From Amyelois transitella (Eukaryota > Arthropoda > Insecta > Lepidoptera > Pyralidae), in assembly GCF_032362555.1 (NCBI RefSeq), contig NC_083520.1:2542001-2606000 (forward strand): a stretch of 64,000 nt of DNA. Direction: 5' to 3'. The notes beneath the pieces were generated by a model. It was not told where the DNA came from. It saw only the letters and a list, made by a program, of their open reading frames with translations, and searched no databases. Positions 35,153 to 59,263 of this stretch are shown here, piece after piece. Position numbers and translations under genes: made by a program. Numbering within the stretch: the first letter of the stretch is position 1; the number at the start of each line of letters is the position of its first letter.

Positions 35153-36126
35153 TTACGCTGGGTAGGCTGTCGATGTGAACAGGCCCTTCCTCTTGGAGGT
35201 GGAGTTGAAAGCAGCGCAGTTTTTCTTCATTGGTTTCATTTTCGGTGGTTTTTGTGGAGGTGGTTGGTATTCTCTTATTGTCTTCCAACGTGATGATTTA
35301 GCGCCAACGCCGTACTTGCTGTAAATCTAGCGATAATAAATAAGAAATAAGCTACGTACATACATATATAATCACGTACTAAATAATACTGATAGGCCAC
35401 GTTCAGCTATTTGGCGTTAAGATAGAATTGAGATTCAAATAGTGACAGGTTGCTAGCCCATGGCCTAAAAAATCCCAAGTTTATAAGCATATCCCTTAAT
35501 CGTCTTTTACGACATCCATGGGAAAGAGATGGAGTGGTCCTATTCTTTTTTCTATTGGTGCCGGTTATACTCGTAATAATCTAGTTACTTACGTACTTAT
35601 ATTTCAATTTCTCTAAACTCGATACATACCTACAATAATTCTGGCATAATAATATACCAAAAATTAAAAAAAAATTACACACCCTATGCGTAAGATCGTA
35701 AAACGCGTCACGATTTGGATCATGGCTGCCTGGTCCCAAGCTGTCCCTTGTTTCTCCCAGCAGCCTTCGCATAAATGGGCTCATTGCTGGGCCTTTTGTA
35801 GGTAGAACCTCTCGATCTAGCCCTGTTCCGAAGGCGATCCTTGGCGGAGCCTTCTTTGTCACCACGTACTCGAAATCTGAGCAAGAAATTGATGTGAAAT
35901 TATGTTTTCTAGTCTTCCGACCAGACCTCTAGAAATACCCAGTGCATAACGTCGCTTTTGTAAAGGCTATGTAGTTAAAATAAAATCAAACAATTTGTAT
36001 GCAAGTATACAACCTCACTGTACTCAAAAATAGATATTTATTTTCTTGCAAAAAGTCTTTATGAGGTTTTGTGTCCAGTTTATCCAATTTTATTCTAATG
36101 GCGAGCCCTAATAGGGAATCAGACAT
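35153..36126 (-). CDS. Pitchfork-like (PIFO/STPG-type) ciliary protein, three exons, probable
   Basis: Exons 36024-36126, 35683-35876 and 35153-35326 join in phase (1 then 0) to give 156 aa. Landmarks: APPRIAFGTGLDREVLP, MSPFMRRLLGETRDSLGPG (a GPG turn typical of SHIPPO/STPG-repeat microtubule proteins), then AFYDLTHR and IYSKYGVGAKSSRWK, a proline-lysine stretch and NCAAFNSTSKRKGLF. The order FGT..., GPG..., Y-D-L..., AR/K...R, AFN resembles vertebrate pitchfork, a cilium/flagellum microtubule-associated protein; in moths expression in sperm would be expected. The last two exons are firm. The first exon (MSDSLLGLAIRIKLDKLD) depends on a weak GTACAG donor; an alternative GTGAGG donor nine bases away from it would break the frame. 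Family assignment is by eye. Confidence 0.6.
35354..35563 (+). repeat. Family A repeat just 5' (plus sense) of the pitchfork-like last exon, in its intron
   Basis: CGTACATACATATATAATCA to GGTGCCGGT, lacking the GGGGTAGACAGAGCC block. It lies in the 356-bp intron at 35327-35682. Confidence 0.7.
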
Positions 36127-36464
36127 GATGTCTTATCAAAGTTCATGAAAAGCTCCTAATTATCGTTCACCACAGACTGTACCTCCATGTCGTGGCTCAG
36201 TCGTGTTGATAATTCGCAGATGTCTCCTCTTATACGGTCGCTGCATTGTCACTTCAGTTAATGGCACAATTTTAAACAAGTTTACCCTTTACCGTTTCAT
36301 GTAAGGAACTATGGGCAAATCCTACACCAACTAAGGCTTTTCGTGACCGTTGCCAGTTTGTGACAGTAAAAAATATGACGAATACGATTACTTTTTATTG
36401 GGGCGCGCGATCGGTGCCGTGTAGGGTGGGTGCGATGTGATATTTTTGGGGATACATAATAAAA
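36127..36464. promoter_or_regulatory. Possible bidirectional promoter
   Basis: 338 bp between the pitchfork-like start (minus) and a candidate plus-strand exon. Contains a GC-rich GGGGCGCGCGATCGGTGCC block near 36399. Assigned from gene arrangement only. Confidence 0.25.
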
Positions 36465-36606
36465 ATGAATCTTCAAGAAATCAAATTTGGGAACAAAACT
36501 TCTGAAGGACAAGTTTACGTAAAGCAAAATAACTTTACAACAGGTCCAAAATTGGCCAAGTCAGATTTCTACAGGAAGCAACTCTCGTCTGGTCTCCGCA
36601 ATCTAC
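36465..36606 (+). CDS. Candidate first exon of an unknown gene, cut by a SINE
   Basis: An ATG-started frame (MNLQEIKFGNKTSEGQVYVK, NNFTTGPKLAKSDFYRK, QLSSGLRNLQPGDF) has coding-like composition for about 47 codons and then enters a SINE family B fragment at 36607, where it soon stops. No downstream exon was found before the DIRS element. It may be a first exon with an unrecognised donor, or a truncated gene. No family recognised. Confidence 0.3.
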
Positions 36607-36725
36607 AGCCTGGAGATTTTAACCCAGCTTGGGTCATGGTACACATCACACATTCAGTTGCCTAAATGTGCAGGTTTCCTCGTGAAGTTTTCTCTCACCA
36701 CAAGATTGTCGTTAATGTACATAAC
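36607..36725 (-). repeat. SINE family B fragment
   Basis: AACCCAGCTTGGGTCATGGT, CATTCAGTTGCC and TGTGCAGGTTTCCTCGTG match the cores at 46700-46780 and 56985-57050. Confidence 0.55.
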
Positions 36726-38494
36726 TTAGAAAAATCCTGTTTTCCTGACTATGTTCTAAAAAAGTATACACCAATTTATAATCTATTTGACTTTTGAAAT
36801 ACCTAAGTATCCCAAGCTATCTAGAAGGTTGGTTACTATTCGATGGCACGACAAATGCGAATCATTTGTATACGAAGGAAAAAGCAGAAAAATGTGAAGG
36901 TCATACAATACGAACCCTTTGTACATTATCTCTAAATTTTTAAAGCATTGTATCTACTTATAGGCTCTTGGTTATACATTATACTACATAAATAAATTGG
37001 AGCAAAGTTGCGGCAGTGTGCACACGATACAAGGTCCATAAAGCAACCTTAAAGTCAATCCAAGACCGTGTAAAGGGGGGAAGGGGGGCAGCAGTAGCAA
37101 GTGCTATTAGGCTAAGCCTGCTTTGCTAATACGAGGTTTTAATTCTAATATCGTAAAAATTAAAGATTGTTTTTTTAACATATAAAGTAAACTACACTCT
37201 AGATTGATCATGAGGATTCCATTGGACAGGACTTGAAATTCGCGGGTCAAATTCTATTAGTATAATTATAATGTTACCTATCACTTACTTACCAAGTGTT
37301 ACGTCCCACGTCATCTTGTTTTGCGCTTTGACCGATTACGAGAATAAGATAAAGTCACTGAAAAATATTTTAAGCACTGTATTAGGTACAGCATGCAGCA
37401 TACCATTACAATGGCAAATTCAGAAGGACCATCCGTTTTTTTTTATATTACACTAACCAGCTTTTGCCTCCAGTTTCGCCTACTTTCTTGTGATGTTATA
37501 GTGAGGAGTATCATAACAAGTGTGTGGCGATAGAGGTAGTTGGTAAGTTGTTTTGAACAGATAACAAACAAGCATACTTTCGCTATAAATGTGAAAATAA
37601 GTTTGTTTCTGTTCACTTCTATAAGCCTTTCATTATAAGTCGGGAGGGATGGGAATTGGGATTGAGATAGGCTTACCGCAGTCGCAACCGGGCTTAACAC
37701 CAGGTGCATGAAGCTGACTCTTATTTTATATGTTACTAAAAAAAATATGACATATTGCATAAATATTTTACGCAAATTAATAACTTAGACGCCGTGTGTA
37801 CCTACCCTTAAGCGTGGGAACGGAAATGTGTTACTGAATCGAATAAAAAAATTGAACTATTATTTACAAATTAATGTTCCATTAAATATGAGATTGTTCC
37901 AGTCCCATTATCTTAGTATATCAAACTGATCATGATATATAAGTCTAATTAGTAACGCTCAACAAAAAGATGGGTTATATTTTGGTTTTGGTTGGAATCT
38001 CGGACAAAGTAACTCGGTTCTAGGTTGAGATGGTTCGTAAACTTTCTATGATGCGAATCGGTTTTTCCGCTTCTAATTTCTGAGGGTGAGAAGTGTGAGA
38101 AGGGTATTTGAAACCATAAGGGATTTTGTTTTATTTATGTACTTAAAAAAGTATGAGGATACTTACTTAAAATTATTATATAAAATCCTGTATATTTCCT
38201 ATTGATATAATTGATTTTTTGCAAAGAAAAATACAAATCCTTATTTAGATGACGTATGTTGTCTAAATAAACTAGCGATTTTTTTTTGTGAAATGGAAGT
38301 GATGTTGGTGTTCAAATGGCTTTCAAAGAGTACCTACTACTACATACCTACTTAGCTACATCTCTCTTAAATTCAATTTTATTTTTTAATTTAGATTGAT
38401 ACAAGCTAGTAATAACTATAGCTACATACATAAATAAAGTTATGTTTTTAAATCTGTGATTCGTTCGTTTTACCCATATTGAAAAAAACATTAT
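36726..38494. other. Intergenic, no gene seen
   Basis: AT-rich sequence. Open frames at 37271-37456 and 37443-37775 have no family resemblance or splice context. No repeat of the families described was found here except short degenerate pieces. Confidence 0.45.
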
Positions 38495-38651
38495 CTATTA
38501 TATACGGTCTTAACACACAGCATAGATAATGAAGAAGCTGTCTATGGTTTTACCATACATACGGTATAAAGCCAACAAATTGTCATTGGTTTAGCTTTCA
38601 TTTCGGGTCACCGCAAGACATATCCATCCTGTCAATGTCATCTCTTCATAG
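38495..38651 (+). repeat. DIRS left inverted terminal repeat
   Basis: Begins CTATTATATACGGTCTTAAC. Its first 41 nt are exactly the reverse complement of 43339-43379 (ICR), and 38510-38651 is exactly the reverse complement of 43462-43603. Confidence 0.88.
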
Positions 38652-38809
38652 CGTTTTTGGTTTTGCCGCGCAACGGTTTTTCGCTTATGAAAATTTTTTC
38701 ATAAACTCAAAATAATTAGTATTACTGAATGAAAAGTGTTTCAAAGTGGGTTTTTTATCTACCACGATAAGAAACCAAGAAAATATTTTAATAATTTTAC
38801 GTAAGTAAT

Positions 38810-39505
38810 ATGCAAAGTTCAAACGTGAGTGGGTTCAGAGGGTCCACATCTGCCGCTCCAAATGGAGAGCAAAATGTGAATCCGGTGGCTGAGGGCAGTA
38901 GTATAACTAATTCGTTCTTCATCTTCGGAAGATGAAGACAGTCATGCCAGTTTGCCACCAAACAATCGACGTAAGTACAATAAAAAATCTCACGATGCAA
39001 GAATTGATTCCTGGATTAATCAGGTCGCTTGCTTTTCTAATTACATTGTGAACACTGTCCCATATATGCCTGCCATGTCAAATGCTAATCTTTGTAGTGT
39101 GATGATGGGGCTGCCCCGTCAACATAACATCAGGGCTTTTTGAGAGACCCTAATTTAACAATACTGATTTGGCTTTGGGCGAAGGAGGTATCGAGCTTTA
39201 AATTAATGTGATTATTCCACCAACTGAGAAGAAACATTTGAAAGAATTGACAACTTTGCAAAATTTGGTTCTAAGTCTTGGAAGGGTATACAATACAAAA
39301 AAAAAAAAAAAAACATTACAAACCGGCACAGCTAGTTTGAAATTTGTATCACTACAGGTTAATAATGAAGTCTACCATTTCAATAAACAAAAAAGACTAT
39401 TTGCTGGCAATAGAAAATTTCATTGCCGACTAACAAATATAAATTTAGAACAGTGTAGTTACTACACTGTAGTATATATCAGGCTGGTCTGCAGAGTTTA
39501 GTTGA
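38810..39505 (+). pseudogene. DIRS gag-like reading frame, broken
   Basis: Starts MQSSNVSGFRGSTSAAPNGE, stops at 38936, resumes in another frame (SLPPNNRRKYNKKSHDARID, INQVACFSNYIVNTVPYMP) and breaks again near 39140 and 39500. A 15-nt A run at about 39298-39313 lies in this part. Position after the left ITR fits DIRS ORF1. Confidence 0.5.
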
Positions 39506-40379
39506 TTGGGGAGCGCTACCAATAAAATAGTAATTTGAATGAAACCTTTTTTGACCAAGTTAATTTATTTTTGGTCAGGGATCACAAACTAATAAAAAAT
39601 GGGATAATATGCAACTTATTTGTGGTACAAAAGGTCCGAGTGCATTGAAGTGAGATGCAATTTAATCTCTAAATATAAATTTAACAAATTAAAGTCTTAA
39701 CTGATTCATCCTCAAACATGAATCTTAGAGATACATTACAGATTAAAAAATTTCTTTCCCAGATTAGAAAATTTGCCCAATTCTGAAATTATTATTTCTT
39801 TTGTGGCACAAAGCTATGTCTGAATACACCTAACTAATTAAAGGAAAGTGGCATTGTCAAATAAAAAAATATCAAGTCAGTCTTTATATAATGAGAAAGA
39901 TAAAGATTGATTGGGTTAATATAAGTGTAATAAAAAAAAAAAATAAGTAATTAAGTAATTGTGTCAATTTCTGTGCAATAAAGATATTACAAACAAACAA
40001 ACAAACTTCAAATATTTTAAGTCTGATTTAAATGCAAAAATAGTCAGGCCTTTAGTCACAAATATGTTGCCAATGCATGGAAAAACTTCCTAGAATCCTC
40101 AGAATATAATTTGTTTTTATTATTATTATTTTTTAAATACATACTCAACTTTATTAACTGTGATAATGAAATAAAACAACAAGAAATGTTTTTAAATCTG
40201 TGATGAGGACTGACTTCCAATAAGTCAACTCTAGGACAATGACGCATTCTTTTGAGGTGAGTGCTTGAAAGATCATGTTTTCAAGCATTGGACATATTGG
40301 TAGCAAGTAAGTTCAGACTCAAAACAATATACCAGGGCCGTACCCCCTTTAAGTGAATACTGCCTTATATATATCCTTC

Positions 40380-42020
40380 CAAGAATATTGTCAAATCCTT
40401 CACAACAAAGCATTTTGAGCATAGGTCTATTATCATGTCTTCATCCAAAAGGGATTTTAGAACATGCCCCAAATCTAACCACAGGTTATTCAAAAAATGT
40501 TCCTAGTTCAGAAACTAGATGGGATCATGCAACCCATCTTCGATCTGCAGGGCGTCAACCATTTTGTTTTTACAAAATTTGTATCTCAGATTGATTTTTC
40601 TGTTTTCCTCCAAAAGCAGGATTGCCTTGTAAAAGTAGATTTGCAACAAGCTATTTTTCATATCAATAGCAGAAAACCACAGATGATTTCTGTGGATCAT
40701 CTACCAGGGGCAATAACTACAAGTAACTGCCCTAACTTTTGGTCTTTCACCAGCCCCTCAAATCTTTGCAACAGTCACAAACTGGCTTTCAGAATTTCTA
40801 AGAGCCTGAGGTATGAGATTGATAGTTTACTAAAATAACTATTTTCTCTCTGATCAGATCAAAACAGCACTGTCTGTCTTGTGTGGTGACAGAGATTCTA
40901 GCAAAAAATCTAGAATCTCTGGTTGGCAGACAAATTACAAGTAATTGGGATGTCTGTTCAGATAATCGATTATCTAGTTCTCACAGAGGACACCCAACAA
41001 GGAATGTGTATCCTACCACAAGAAAATCTCTTTTCTATAATTAAACCAAACAAACAGCTATCAGTCTTTTCAAGACTGTTGGCTCTGTCTACTCTGCAAG
41101 AGACATAGACGTTAATTATATGTATGTATGTAGTCATACAACAGAGAGGGGACGGTAGTGCAAACTGCCTAAGTTAAGAGAATTCTGGAAGTTATCCAGG
41201 ATCTAAATTGGTGGCTTGGAGCAATAAACCACAGCTTTACACCATTGAGCAAAAGAGAAGTCACTCACTTCCTGGCCTAGACGCAGCGGATGCGAACTAG
41301 GCGCTCTCCTGAATGGTCATTTCCTCTCAGGGAAATACAATGTTCAGAACACTTGGCACTCAAACCTAGAAGAACTTTATGCAGTATATGTGTCAATAGA
41401 GTGCCATCTAGAGGACTTGTTGGGTATACACAGGCCAATACAGTCGATCCCTTCCCGGAAGGATAAACCGGTATTGTCGACGCTCAGTTCTAGAAGAGGT
41501 CGATCAGTGCCCAAGTGGTACTTACACTGGCCTCGGAGGCTCTGTTCAAAATGTGGGGAGCACCCAAATATAAAATTATTGGCATCCAAAGAAACAGGAG
41601 TGGTCAACCTCTATGTTTGACTCTGAAGGGTCAGCAACTTTTTGCGACGCATTCAGTCGACAGTGGGACTACAATTTAGATTGGATATTTCCACCTGCCA
41701 ACCTTATTGACACACCTTAATTGTGCAAAAGGAACTTATATCCCAACAGTCCCCCTTTGGATGCAATGCTTTTGGCTACCAGACCTGCAAACCAGGGCAC
41801 TGTGTGAGCCTGTAGCAATCACGAACCTGCGGAAGGTTCTAATAGGCCAGATCACAGGGACATACTCTCTAATGGTCAGCAAATTATCTCTCCAGGCATG
41901 GATGATTGAGGCTAGTCGAGTCAAATCTCACACTGGTCTATTAAAGAATGGCATTTATTTAGAAGTACAAGTAGTTGGCGACCATCTACTCTTTCAACAT
42001 ATAAAGCTCCTATAGGAGCT
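40380..42020 (+). pseudogene. DIRS reverse transcriptase/RNase H region, broken
   Basis: QKLDGIMQPIFDLQGVNHFV, then LQKQDCLVKVDLQQAIFHI, then a frame with SPAPQIFAT, are recognisable DIRS/Ngaro-like RT blocks spread over shifted frames. The motif expected to read Y-x-D-D reads Y-stop-N-N at about 40825-40839, so the catalytic aspartates are gone. Further on, LTHLNCAKGTYIPTVPLWMQ and DLQTRALCEPVAITNLRKVL (41707-41850) resemble the region between RNase H and the recombinase. At least three stops or frameshifts interrupt it. Confidence 0.6.
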
Positions 42021-42254
42021 TGGTTTTCTTGGGGCCAGCTAAAAAGAATAAATGATAAATAGACTAATGATATGGCTTGATTTTTAGGCAGTTTATTCTA
42101 AAGGAAACACCTGGCTTATAACACAATAGGTTCACACAAATAAGCTATTTTGACCTTTTGTGGAGCTGCTAATAATTAATATTCAAACAATTTCTTTATT
42201 GACAAGTATTAAAAGTTATACTTAGAGCTTAACCCCAGACTAATAAGAGCCCCC

Positions 42255-42545
42255 AATTGGGACCTAAAATGGTTTGATTAGTTGATCAAAACCCCTTTCA
42301 TAGAGTCATTATTCCATTTCTCCAGGAGAGCAGCTATAGTTGTATATATTACATTAGCTGCAGGAAGTAGAGTTCATGATTTAACACTACTTGTTATAAC
42401 CGAACAAGGTATAATATAAGATGATATAATTATGTGGCCTCAATTTTGAATTTTGTTCTCTAACTGACTCTAGAAGTTATGAGCAGTCAAGATGGCGTTT
42501 ATTGCCCCATGCTGAGGAAAGAGTTTGCCTAGTTTAACTTAGAAC
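42255..42545 (+). pseudogene. DIRS tyrosine recombinase remnant
   Basis: RRAAIVVYITLAAGSRVHDL followed by TLLVITEQGII-stop matches the first conserved arginine box of DIRS recombinases (G-R-R-V-H-D-L-T-L-L); SYEQSRWRLLPHAEERV (42475-42525) matches the SGWRLLP-type block that follows. The C-terminal H-x-x-R and catalytic Tyr region was not found. Confidence 0.6.
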
Positions 42546-43338
42546 TTTCAATAAATCCTGAACTTGAGGGTGGAAATTTAATATTATATATATAATTTTT
42601 TTTTTTTTTTTTTTAAACCTTTTATGGGAGCAATATGCCTGTTTTTACAGCTATGATAGCTGTGTGTATAAGTACTTTTTTCAAAGAAATTATTTATGAT
42701 GCATTTTCTGGAAGTATAAGGTCGGCGGTGGCCCTTTCAGCTGTTCAGAAAAATTTTAATTGAGGAAATTCATCATTTCACATTAATAGGAGTAATCATT
42801 ACTGCTGTCAACATTACTGCCATCCAGTATATAAGTCACAGATTAACTTAAATGACTGAGAACAAAATAACTTTTTGAATATTTAAGTTGTTATGTAGAA
42901 AGATGTAATAACATAATTAATGATGTTGATCATTAACTTCATTTAGTGAATAAAATTATTAAGTACATTATCCTTAAACTTAATAATAATTGTTTTGCAA
43001 ATATATGGAGTAGTAAAGAGTTAAAACATGCTATGCTTAAATGTTACTTTATTTCAAGCTTGAAATTATCTAATTTAAATAAGATTTTCTTTTGATTTAT
43101 TGAAATTAAATGTTGTTTTAACATTTATCAGGTCTATTGGTAATAGGCATGTAAATATGTTGCAAGTGATACTTTTCAATTTCTGTTACCTGGGTATCAC
43201 AATTTTAATTGAAGTGAGTTGATTTAAAAGATATAACATATTTTTTATTTTTTTTTCAGCTTACAGTTCACATAGCGTTTTTGGTTCCTTTGATAAAGGT
43301 TCTTAATCATTTCTTGTCACCAGCAGATAACAAACAAG

Positions 43339-43434
43339 TCTTCATTATCTATGCTGTGTGTTAAGACCGTATATAATAGAACTGTTTTGCATTACAACAA
43401 AACAGATATTATATACAATTAACACACAGCATAG
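43339..43434 (+). repeat. DIRS internal complementary region (circle junction)
   Basis: 43339-43379 is the exact reverse complement of the left end (38495-38535); 43376-43434 is the exact reverse complement of the right end (43588-43646). The two overlap by a few bases of ATAG, as expected if the ICR records the junction of a circular intermediate. Confidence 0.88.
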
Positions 43435-43461
43435 AGCAAGGCTCTTGCTGCTGAAGAACTA

Positions 43462-43648
43462 CTATGAAGAGATGACATTGACAGGATGGATATGTCTTGC
43501 GGTGACCCGAAATGAAAGCTAAACCAATGACAATTTGTTGGCTTTATACCGTATGTATGGTAAAACCATAGACAGCTTCTTCATTATCTATGCTGTGTGT
43601 TAATTGTATATAATATCTGTTTTGTTGTAATGCAAAACAGTTCTATTA
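43462..43648 (+). repeat. DIRS right inverted terminal repeat with extension
   Basis: Mirror of the left ITR plus about 30 nt further out ending GCAAAACAGTTCTATTA. The outer extension is repeated inverted in the ICR. Confidence 0.87.
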
Positions 43649-44541
43649 GTGGTAACATCGTTATATAAAGATTTTTTATTTCCAGCTAAGAATCCAAGAC
43701 GATGAATAATGCTCAATGAAGTCTGAAAGTGTAAATGAAAACGTTGACACTGTCTTTTGTCATTGTCACTTCATAGTTATCAAATTCTGTTGAAAGTCTC
43801 AAAAAAATCTCAACTCAAGTTGAAAACGAAATTACGAAATGCGAATGAAATACAAATGCTTGTTGTAAACGTATTGTTAATTTTGAAAGTTTTACATCTG
43901 CAAAGATACGCCAATTAAGGTGAAGCTGATACACCGCTAAAATTTGCATTTTAATAAACAAACGCAAGTACTTACCTAGTTAATTTATTACAAGGTAAAA
44001 AAGTTTGCTTTCAAATATCAACTGGTATCATGTTACTCATGAAGTAATTTTGCACTTGTTATTATGTCATAGCTGCTAATAGATTCTTACGAGAGAAATT
44101 ACGCATCTAACAATTTAATTCACTGATAAAACTCGTACAGTCAGTATTTGTGACCCTGCTACTTTCCTCGCAATTTCAAATAACAATTATATGAAAGATT
44201 TGATGAGTTGTTAGTATCTATTTTTAAATAATGTGCTAATAACTAAAGTTTTAAAAAAATATTAATTATACTCTGAAATAATGAAAGTGATTAATTTAAT
44301 AATTATATGCTAAGAGGCTTAAATATTTGATTAAACTAAAAAAACTGTTTCCTCTAAGTTATAATGCAACTCCAATCTTAAGTACAATATAAGATTAAAA
44401 CTATTGGGTTAAAATTTTCATACAACAACTCTTGCTTTTCTTTTGAATTAAAGTTTGCCAAAGTAGAGATGCAAATGTGATCCTCCTCTGTATCACTTCA
44501 ATGTAAGTTATGTTAAACCTCATATACTATTTCTGTTTCAG
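43649..44541 (+). promoter_or_regulatory. Upstream region of papi
   Basis: Unique sequence after the DIRS element. The coding start sits 4 nt after a CTGTTTCAG acceptor (44541), so at least one non-coding first exon and the promoter should lie here. A region near 43740-43880 is less AT-rich; I could not fix a first-exon donor. Confidence 0.35.
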
Positions 44542-44545
44542 AAGA

Positions 44546-59060
<14,515 letters not shown>

Positions 59061-59257
59061 TAATATTGCAATTAAACACACAATCGACAAATATAAAAGT
59101 CAGTAAAACAGTTTTGTATTAAATGGTTGTGTGCTTTATTGCTTTGTTATGATCAATTTTTCAATTGTTAACATCTGTAGAATAGCGTTAGTTCTGACAT
59201 TTTATTCTTCGATTTTCATGTATCTAGTATAGAATTGATCGAAGTTTCTTCACGTTA

Positions 59258-59263
59258 AATAAA
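59258..59263 (+). terminator. Candidate poly(A) signal of papi
   Basis: AATAAA 198 bp past the stop codon, followed by a GT-containing stretch. Confidence 0.4.

Larger units (their letters stand above)
38495..43648 (+). mobile_element. DIRS-type tyrosine-recombinase retrotransposon, structurally complete, coding-defective
   Basis: About 5.15 kb. Terminal inverted repeats and an internal complementary region are arranged as in DIRS-1: left ITR 38495-38651, right ITR 43462-43648 with a roughly 30-nt outer extension, ICR 43339-43434. The ITR cores (38510-38651 and 43462-43603) are identical over 142 bp on inspection. Inside, in order, are a gag-like remnant, a reverse transcriptase/RNase H remnant and a tyrosine recombinase remnant, all plus sense. 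No target-site duplication is evident, as expected for this class. A family A fragment (about 41061-41133, inverted) has inserted into it. Reading frames are broken by several stops and frameshifts, so it cannot be autonomous. Confidence 0.85.

Noticed and set aside
36351-36370. RFX X-box upstream of the pitchfork-like gene
   Set aside because: GTTGCCAGTTTGTGAC has one half-site (GTTGCC) but the second half does not fit the purine-rich consensus.
43591-43648. A small stand-alone MITE at 43379-43648 with 57-bp inverted ends
   Set aside because: The inverted pair is explained by the ICR and right ITR of the DIRS element, which also match the far left end at 38.5 kb.
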